From positions 5,183 to 18,151 of the forward strand of contig MU648173.1 in the NCBI GenBank assembly GCA_026770585.1: DNA of 12,969 nucleotides, written 5' to 3'. The position numbers and the translations under genes are program-made. This stretch comes from Baffinella frigidus (Eukaryota; Cryptophyceae; Cryptomonadales; Baffinellaceae). Below the pieces are notes generated by a model that saw only the letters and a program-made list of their open reading frames with translations, did no database searches and was not told the DNA's origin. Below are positions 8,298-12,969 of this stretch, in pieces (position 1 is the stretch's first letter; each line of letters begins with the position of its first letter).

Positions 8298-8987
8298 TTA
8301 CAGATCTCCAACTTTGGTGCTTACTGTGTGCTGTAGTAGCGTAATTGTCATATGCGATAAATGTTGCTTGATCTGCGCAGGCTGCTCGAGCCGAAGACTA
8401 TATCCCGCAGCCAAGAGACTCGTCTCTTGCTTGGCCTGTAGAATAGCATACACGTCGTGAACGATCTCCGACGGTGCAATTTTCAGGCGGTTCAAGACAC
8501 GCCTCCATGGATCCGTTTTCAGTAGATTCTTACCTATTCTTGTTGAATCGACCAGTGTACATGTACTGTCTGGGAGTAGAATGGCCTGCATCTTATCAAC
8601 CCCTTGCCGATCTCGAAATAAAAGCATCAACGCGCGTATTGCACAGGTGTTTGTCAAGTTCGATTGACGTCGAAGAAGCGCACATACTTTGTGGTCTCGT
8701 TTATTAGGTGGTATCGTGTGTGGAAGGTTGAGTAAAAAATGTCTACTGTACTCATCTCCATCTTGTGACACGCGCAGAAGAGTCATCAACTCGTGTGTCA
8801 ATTGAATTTTTTCAGTGTGTAAGGTCTCCATAGGCATCTCGTGTAGAAACTTTACGAAATCAGAGTGTGTGGTTGTGTCCACAGCGTGTGCGATGTACTG
8901 CGATCCTCCCACGATCCTTGGAGCGTCCACCATGATGTTAAGATTGCATGGAGTCTCAATTTTCGGATTGTCAGACACCCAATACAT
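8298..8987 (-). CDS. Unrecognised 229-aa protein, middle ORF of the minus-strand cluster
   Basis: I do not recognise this protein. The ATG at 8987 gives 229 residues; a GTG three codons earlier is less likely in a eukaryotic-type setting. The start context is weak (T at -3). No signal peptide, membrane segment or metal motif is visible; the C-terminal half looks helical and Leu-rich. The frame is the same as that of the 359-aa ORF upstream and continues without a stop from that ORF's TAG at 9030-9032. The two could therefore be one reading frame interrupted by a single stop. It ends at TAA 8298, where the next ORF is already open in the +1 frame. A TATTTAG motif at 9014-9020 lies 27 nt before the ATG, nearer than the TATA-like boxes of other genes here. 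Confidence 0.7.
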   Translation of the reverse strand: MYWVSDNPKIETPCNLNIMVDAPRIVGGSQYIAHAVDTTTHSDFVKFLHEMPMETLHTEKIQLTHELMTLLRVSQDGDEYSRHFLLNLPHTIPPNKRDHKVCALLRRQSNLTNTCAIRALMLLFRDRQGVDKMQAILLPDSTCTLVDSTRIGKNLLKTDPWRRVLNRLKIAPSEIVHDVYAILQAKQETSLLAAGYSLRLEQPAQIKQHLSHMTITLLQHTVSTKVGDL

Positions 8988-9029
8988 AGAAAACACACTG
9001 CGTTTTGGACCCCCTAAATAGCACAGTGT

Positions 9030-10109
9030 CTACTTTTTGAGTGTGCGTGGCACCACACGCAAGAGTTCACAGACATTTTCGTGATGGAAAACCTCCCCGG
9101 TGTCAGAAAGTAGGTATAAGAAACCAGGAGTCAACACCATTCGCCAACCGTCGTTCGTGCCCTGCTCGTGTTTGCTTCCTGGAACAGAGTTCAGCGGCTC
9201 GTCTTCGTGGACCAGCGTGACTTCTGGGAACAACGACAGAATTGGCGCGAGTGAGTAGATTGCATGCTCACCGGTGGCGACTATTTTCCAATCAAGCTGT
9301 CGACGTCGCTCATATTCAGCATAATTGTAGTACACAACTTGACTTATACTGTTAAACATACCAACAAACTCATGTTGATAACATAACACTGCAGCTGGGG
9401 GTAGGTCCCAACGCATGGTGTGCTCGTAGAAGGTGTCGAGCGTGGCTTCGACATGAAACACCTGCAACTCAACCATCTCCTCACACGGGACAGGCGCCTT
9501 CGCTGTATGGTATAGGTGCAGGTTGCGGAATAGCACGTAGAACACATGCATGAACCATTGAACGCTAGTCTCGGAGAAAACTCGTGGATGTACTGCCTCG
9601 GTAAGCTCTGGTTTCAAACCGTCGAGGTCGTACGGGCACCACCAAGAAGGGTACATACACTCCTCTTCAATGTCACTGTGCTGTAGCAACTGACCAACTC
9701 GAGTGAAGAGTGCCGCCACGTGCGCTTGTGTATTCTCAGTAGAGCATGCGCCACAAATGTCGTACAAGGGCATTTGAGTCTGTACGATGTGATTTTTGAC
9801 TTCACGCATGGACAATTGTGAGTACTGTTTCTGTTCAAGTGCGAAGCTGCCGATGTACCCTGCACTAATGCGGCGCATGTCTAGAGCAGTTGTCCCACAA
9901 AGGCTACCCATTTCAGGTTGTACATGCACTTGCATCGCGCACACTCGGCATAGAATCAATCCCGTCAAGTGTGATTCATTCAAAAGAATTCGAGCGTTCA
10001 ATTCCTCCCCGGCATCAAGGAACCACAGCCAACTGTCCCATAGTGATGAAGGTACGTTCGGGAGCTCTTGTCTTGCCAGTGCAGAGTTGTATTCCAACAA
10101 CGCAGCCAT
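9030..10109 (-). CDS. Unrecognised 359-aa protein with paired CxxC motifs
   Basis: I do not recognise this protein with confidence. The ATG at 10109 has a good context (G at -3, G at +4). Cysteines form C54-x2-C57, C71, C119-x2-C122, C151 and C158, an arrangement that could bind zinc. The region around 185-265 is rich in aromatic residues and histidine (WFMHVFYVLF, VVYYNYAEYERRR). No signal peptide or clear membrane anchor. The same frame is open for 35 further codons upstream, to a TAG at 10215-10217, and that stretch looks protein-like but has no ATG and overlaps the end of the hydrolase gene by about 20 nt. The annotated start may therefore be internal to a longer or 5'-truncated gene. It ends with TAG at 9030, in frame with the following ORF. 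Confidence 0.75.
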   Translation of the reverse strand: MAALLEYNSALARQELPNVPSSLWDSWLWFLDAGEELNARILLNESHLTGLILCRVCAMQVHVQPEMGSLCGTTALDMRRISAGYIGSFALEQKQYSQLSMREVKNHIVQTQMPLYDICGACSTENTQAHVAALFTRVGQLLQHSDIEEECMYPSWWCPYDLDGLKPELTEAVHPRVFSETSVQWFMHVFYVLFRNLHLYHTAKAPVPCEEMVELQVFHVEATLDTFYEHTMRWDLPPAAVLCYQHEFVGMFNSISQVVYYNYAEYERRRQLDWKIVATGEHAIYSLAPILSLFPEVTLVHEDEPLNSVPGSKHEQGTNDGWRMVLTPGFLYLLSDTGEVFHHENVCELLRVVPRTLKK

Positions 10110-10195
10110 ACCCGAAAGAGAACTCGTGTATGTCTCGTAGAGACACGTGATTAAGTACTTATCGGCGCGGGTGACTGCACTCCCACGCTCATAGT

Positions 10196-11167
10196 TTAAG
10201 ATGTCGCCATCTCTCTACCGGCATTTAATAAAAACTCGACTGAGCACTCTGAGAGCAGTCGCTTCACAGCGTCCACCACCAGCCCGTTGAGCATGGCCTT
10301 GCTCTCCATGGTCGTGAACCCATGCATGGCCCCGGGTATATCGACCTCGTGCACGTGGACTGAGCCCGAGGGGCGGAGGGCAGCGATGCACCGGGCCGCA
10401 TCGGCAAACACGGCCAGGTCCTTCACGGGCACGGCCTCGTCGTCCGTGGTGTGGATAAACACGATGTCGGTATCCGGCTGCATGGCGCCATCCAAGGCTG
10501 CCTCCATATCAATCGCGGCCCTCTCGTGAAACATGCCCGCCGTGATGACAGTTTCTCTACCCGGCCTCGCGCCCCACTCAAACCAGCCGGGGTCGGCTGG
10601 CCCGCGAGGCCCCAGCTCGCCTAGTGCTGGGTCAAGCCCTACCGACATCCACTGTTCGGGCCGAAACCTATCCACAGGACACTCGGGGATGTGAAACCGG
10701 CCGCATACGGGCACCACCAAGAAGGGTCCAGACGGGGCGTACTTGGCGCGGTACATCAACACCTCGGCGGCTGCCTTGGAATGACCAATCACGCCAGACA
10801 CGGTGTACCCACGATCACGCAGAAACTTTGCGGCAGTTTCTATCTGGTCCGTCTCCCCCGCGTATCCATAGTCAAACAGCCCATCGCTGTCCCCGTTGCC
10901 CAGAAAGTCGAAGCGAAGTACGGCCACCCCGGTCTCCAGGGCCACGGCCTCTGCCAGGCCACTCAGGGTGGACCGCTGCCGGTGCCACAGCAGTCCGTGG
11001 CAGAGGATGACGGCGTGTCGGCTGGGCGAGGCGGTGACGAGGGTGCCAACCAGCGAGTTGTTGGCGAACCTGACAGTCTCCTCAGCGGCGAAGGCCGAGG
11101 GCAGAAGCATTATGAGGATGATTTGAGTACGTCCCAACACGCGGAGCACCGTTGTTGCAACAGGCAT
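10196..11167 (-). CDS. Secreted alpha/beta hydrolase (serine esterase/lipase/peptidase-like, 323 aa)
   Basis: ATG 11167, TAA 10196. Residues 1-28 form a signal peptide: a hydrophobic core (IILIMLLPSAFA) and a likely cleavage after AFA. The rest follows the alpha/beta-hydrolase plan. An oxyanion-hole HG sits at 57-58, FDFLGNGDS at 87-95 marks the strand-loop before the nucleophile, and GVIGHSKAAAE (125-135) carries the nucleophile elbow G-H-S-K-A with Ser130. HTTDDEAVP (239-247) supplies the acidic residue, and GAMHGF (279-284) the catalytic His282. All three catalytic positions are present, so it should be active in the secretory pathway or outside the cell. The substrate is unknown. The gene is clearly more GC-rich than the block downstream. 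TATAAAA lies 50 nt before the ATG. A bacterial or host origin is possible but not shown. Confidence 0.9.
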   Translation of the reverse strand: MPVATTVLRVLGRTQIILIMLLPSAFAAEETVRFANNSLVGTLVTASPSRHAVILCHGLLWHRQRSTLSGLAEAVALETGVAVLRFDFLGNGDSDGLFDYGYAGETDQIETAAKFLRDRGYTVSGVIGHSKAAAEVLMYRAKYAPSGPFLVVPVCGRFHIPECPVDRFRPEQWMSVGLDPALGELGPRGPADPGWFEWGARPGRETVITAGMFHERAAIDMEAALDGAMQPDTDIVFIHTTDDEAVPVKDLAVFADAARCIAALRPSGSVHVHEVDIPGAMHGFTTMESKAMLNGLVVDAVKRLLSECSVEFLLNAGREMATS

Positions 11168-11216
11168 TGGTGCACAAACGGTGGCGTGCGACGCGCCCAG
11201 AGCAAGACTCGTTTTT

Positions 11217-11223
11217 TTTTATA
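11217..11223 (-). promoter_or_regulatory. TATAAAA box for the hydrolase gene
   Basis: The minus strand reads AATATAAAAAAAAAC; TATAAAA is 50 nt upstream of the hydrolase ATG. The spacing matches the TATA-like box before the 61-aa gene. It sits only a few bases from the AATAAA that ends that gene. Confidence 0.6.
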
Positions 11224-11226
11224 TTA

Positions 11227-11232
11227 TTTATT
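11227..11232 (-). terminator. AATAAA signal after the 61-aa gene
   Basis: TTTATT on the plus strand is AATAAA on the minus strand, about 44 nt after the TAG at 11276. It overlaps the promoter of the next gene, as is common in compact viral genomes. Confidence 0.6.
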
Positions 11233-11275
11233 AAGACATGGTATCACACGCGAACCTATCCTATGTGGTACCTCA

Positions 11276-11461
11276 CTACGGGAACAGCTGCCGCGCGCCG
11301 CCATTGGCATGGTTGTACACCGGGCGCGAGGGCCTCTGCGGGGCACCCGGGCACTCTGTGGTCTGCCTCTTCCGGGGGCTTGTGGGTGGCGTACAAGGCA
11401 CATTCGGATTGAAATAGCCATTGTTCTTCATAACGTCTTCAGGCGGCGGGGAAGAGTTCAT
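11276..11461 (-). CDS. Small proline-rich disordered protein (61 aa)
   Basis: I do not recognise the family. The ATG at 11461 (A at -3) gives 61 residues; a TTG two codons earlier is not needed. The protein is rich in Pro, Asn, Arg and Ser and is probably disordered. PPTSPRKRQ (25-33) combines a proline-directed phosphorylation-type site with a short basic stretch that could act in nuclear targeting. Support for a real gene comes from flanking signals: TATTTAA 48 nt before the ATG and AATAAA about 44 nt after the stop, both on this strand. A second open frame over the same DNA has Arg-rich shadow composition and lacks this fit. The length is short, so the call rests mainly on the signals. Confidence 0.6.
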   Translation of the reverse strand: MNSSPPPEDVMKNNGYFNPNVPCTPPTSPRKRQTTECPGAPQRPSRPVYNHANGGARQLFP

Positions 11462-11508
11462 ACTCAAGAGTTTCTGAATGATTTTTTACTCTCACATACC
11501 CCACCGTC

Positions 11509-11515
11509 TTAAATA
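11509..11515 (-). promoter_or_regulatory. TATTTAA box for the 61-aa gene
   Basis: The minus strand reads GGTATTTAAGACGG, 48 nt before ATG 11461. It lies in the short gap after the Tudor-like ORF and has the same spacing as the TATAAAA of the hydrolase gene. Confidence 0.55.
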
Positions 11516-11563
11516 CCCCCGTCATCCCTCTCCCAACTAGCGTCCAACCTCTCTCTTGGAAGT

Positions 11564-11905
11564 TTACTTGCCCCCCTTCCTCACCACACACTTCGTGGCC
11601 ACACTTTTCTTGGCCACTGTCTTAACCCCGACCGTCATCCGGTCCCAGACCTGATCGAGGGAGAGCCATGTGGTTTCCTCAAAGGTCCCGGGGTCGTCCC
11701 ACTGGACCAACGCATGCAACGCCTCACCCTCCCCGCGGAAGTCCTTGATGGTACACGGGAAGTAGTGCATCCTACCGTCCTTGGTCTTCTCCGGCCACAC
11801 GGCATCTATCCTATCGTCTATCTTGTCGACCACGATTTCCGGCCAGTTTCTGTAAGGCGAACGCAGAGTCTCAGACACAGGCAGATTGGTTGTTTTCCAG
11901 TTCAA
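11564..11905 (-). CDS. Tudor/PWWP-like small protein; start unresolved (up to 113 aa)
   Basis: Residues 31-90 look like a Tudor or related barrel: DRIDAVWPEK, then HYFPCTIKDF, then HALVQWDDP and TTWLSLDQVW, a pattern of beta strands with aromatic residues as in modules that read methylated histone tails or bind DNA. The C-terminus (VKTVAKKSVATKCVVRKGGK) is strongly basic. A nuclear or chromatin role is inferred. The start is a problem: the frame opens at 11917 after a TGA, the first start-like codon is TTG at 11905, and the first ATG is codon 46 (11770), inside the domain. No ATG exists on this strand from 11906 to 12065. A non-ATG start, a spliced first exon or a sequence error must be invoked. 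The TAA/TAG end is clear at 11564. Confidence 0.6.
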   Translation of the reverse strand: MNWKTTNLPVSETLRSPYRNWPEIVVDKIDDRIDAVWPEKTKDGRMHYFPCTIKDFRGEGEALHALVQWDDPGTFEETTWLSLDQVWDRMTVGVKTVAKKSVATKCVVRKGGK

Positions 11906-12065
11906 TCCTACGAACTCTCACCAACGGGTGTCTCTCAAACCCTACTCGACGTCCTAAACCGGCTGGTATCCTCCAGGCCTGGTGCTCCAACCACCCCAGG
12001 CCGGGACGTATCCCACTTGCGGCGACCGCGGTGAGGGGGGCGTCCTGCGAAGCACCACAGGGGGG

Positions 12066-12836
12066 TTACGACGAACCGCCTGGGGTGTGGGGCAGAGGAC
12101 AGGCGGATGGGGAGCGGAAAGTATACCCCTCGAAGGGGGGCGGCGATCCGGAGGGCGAGCGCTCGCCGAGCTCCGGGCGGGTGAACGGCGCATTGCTGAA
12201 GGGCCCGGTGTACGGCGCCTTGCTCTTGGGTCCGGTGTACGGCGCCTTGCTCTTGGGCTCGGTCTTGGGCGCGGGGTCATCATCCCCGGTGAGGTCGTAG
12301 ATGGCGTTGCGCTCCGCGTTCTCCTCCTTGCGCATCTTCTTCGCCAACTTTTCCCTGGTGGCAAGCGGCTCCCGGTTGGCGCACGACTCCCGGTACGCCT
12401 GCCTTGCCTCGTCGAGCTCCGGGCTGGCCTTGTCCTCCTTGGCGTCGCGCTCCGCCTTGAGCTCCATCTCACTCTCCCTGGCGCACTTCTCGCGGTACGC
12501 CTTCTTCCGAGCGTCGGTCTCCGCCTGGCGCGCCGCGAGGCCCAAGGCGCGCTCCTCCTTGCGCGCGATGATCTCCTGGCGCTGCTTCTCGTTGCTCGCC
12601 ATCGACGACTGGCGCCGCGTCGGCTCGTGCGGTGCCGTCTCTTCCTTGGCGGCGCGGGGCACCACCTTGGACTTGTCCTTCTTCAGAGGCTTGGAGCCCG
12701 CAGGGACCGCCCACTTCAGGCGCTTCGCCTCCTTCTTCTTCGCGCGCTCCTCCTTGGAGAGCTTCTGGCGCTTGCAGACATGCCCGAAGAGCTTGGTGGA
12801 GGACCTCTTGGGGGCCTTGCCGAACGCAGGTGCCAT
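12066..12836 (-). CDS. Lysine-rich coiled-coil protein with SUMO-interaction-like motif (256 aa)
   Basis: I do not recognise the family. ATG 12836 is in strong context (A at -3, G at +4) and the ORF ends with TAA at 12066. Residues 1-60 are basic with nuclear-localisation-like clusters (KRQKLSKEERAKKKEAKRLK, 23-42). Residues 80-175 are charged and Ala/Glu/Lys/Arg-rich, probably a long helix or coiled coil. IYDLTGDDD (179-187) is a hydrophobic stretch plus acidic tail typical of SUMO-interaction motifs. Residues 195-220 are three copies of a 9-residue KSKAPYTGP-type repeat, and the C-terminus is Pro/Ser-rich and disordered. A nuclear structural or DNA-associated role is inferred. Low-complexity composition makes homology claims unsafe. 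A weak AT-rich AAAATAG lies about 50 nt before the ATG. Confidence 0.75.
   Translation of the reverse strand: MAPAFGKAPKRSSTKLFGHVCKRQKLSKEERAKKKEAKRLKWAVPAGSKPLKKDKSKVVPRAAKEETAPHEPTRRQSSMASNEKQRQEIIARKEERALGLAARQAETDARKKAYREKCARESEMELKAERDAKEDKASPELDEARQAYRESCANREPLATREKLAKKMRKEENAERNAIYDLTGDDDPAPKTEPKSKAPYTGPKSKAPYTGPFSNAPFTRPELGERSPSGSPPPFEGYTFRSPSACPLPHTPGGSS
12184..12264 (-). repeat. 27-nt tandem repeat within the lysine-rich gene
   Basis: Three copies with period 27 start at 12184 (diverged), 12211 and 12238. The latter two are nearly identical. They encode the 9-residue KSKAPYTGP / FSNAPFTRP repeats, so copy number can vary without a frame change. Confidence 0.85.
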
Positions 12837-12935
12837 GCTGGGAAGAGGTTCGAGTGAGTTTTGGGGGGGTTTCGATTCCGGAAACTATTTTCCCGCCTTT
12901 CTACAAGTTGTTAAAGAAAGAATTGGCAAAGGGTG

Positions 12936-12969
12936 TTTTTTGACCAGTCAATTCTTTTTTGACAAGTCG
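12936..12969. repeat. TTTTTTGAC direct repeat at the window edge
   Basis: TTTTTTGACCAGTCAATTC at 12936-12954 is followed with a 19-nt period by TTTTTTGACAAGTCG, cut by the window end. TTGACCAGTCAA is a near palindrome. It lies upstream of the lysine-rich gene. TTGACAAGT is the exact reverse complement of ACTTGTCAA in the left-hand repeat (169-177). Confidence 0.7.

Noticed and set aside
8298-9032. TAG at 9030 as sense codon in an alternative genetic code
   Set aside because: TAG ends the large gene at 6639-6641 and the 61-aa gene at 11276-11278, so it acts as a stop here.
6900-10200. Assigning the three-ORF block to a herpesvirus-like or other named virus family
   Set aside because: Only the cysteine pairs and compact layout suggest it. 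I could not support any specific homologue from the sequence.
11224-11421. Arg-rich minus-strand frame overlapping the 61-aa gene
   Set aside because: Composition typical of an off-frame translation of GC-rich DNA. It runs through the AATAAA/TATA signals, which fit the other frame better.
11954-12857. Long frames on both strands over the lysine-rich gene
   Set aside because: They arise from the GC-rich repetitive coding sequence. The leucine- or arginine-only composition is an artefact, while the 256-aa frame has strong start context and sensible motifs.

Overview
The window reads as DNA of a eukaryotic type: either a large DNA virus of a protist or alga, or a protist chromosome, possibly carrying viral material. 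Reasons: intronless ORFs with short gaps, AATAAA-type 3' signals, TATA-like boxes about 50 nt before start codons, no Shine-Dalgarno pattern, and eukaryote/virus-style domains (fringe-like GT31, Tudor-like, basic coiled-coil protein with a SUMO-binding-like motif). I cannot tell virus from host from sequence alone.

Layout. (1) 1-386 is non-coding and repeat-rich: an 18-nt tandem repeat block present twice at a 208-nt offset, each copy ending in a short hairpin, plus a 16-nt tandem repeat. (2) 387-6641 (+) is one uninterrupted gene for a 2084-residue multidomain enzyme. It has an N-terminal hydrophobic segment, a GT31 galactosyltransferase-like domain, a ParB-like 'HR' domain, a duplicated module linked to nucleotidyltransferase-like folds, a DUF268 methyltransferase-like domain and a C-terminal fucosyltransferase-like domain. 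It looks like a glycan-assembly pathway fused into one chain and is the most striking object here. (3) 6642-6988 is a convergent 3' intergenic region with a G11 tract, a TGACCGGTCA palindrome and back-to-back polyadenylation signals. (4) 6989-10109 (-) holds three closely packed ORFs I do not recognise; they may be three compact genes or one longer gene broken by a TAG and a +1 shift. (5) 10196-12836 (-) is visibly more GC-rich: a secreted alpha/beta hydrolase, a 61-residue proline-rich protein, a Tudor-like ORF without an initial ATG, and a lysine-rich protein with a SUMO-interaction-like motif. (6) 12837-12969 is the upstream region of the last gene and ends in TTGAC-containing repeats related to those in regions 1 and 3.

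How they may work together: the giant enzyme would build or decorate a surface glycan (transfer of galactose-like and fucose-like sugars, nucleotidyl or phospho-sugar chemistry, possible methylation). The hydrolase would act in the secretory pathway or outside the cell. The Tudor-like and basic proteins look nuclear or chromatin-associated. The 7-10 kb block has no assignable role.
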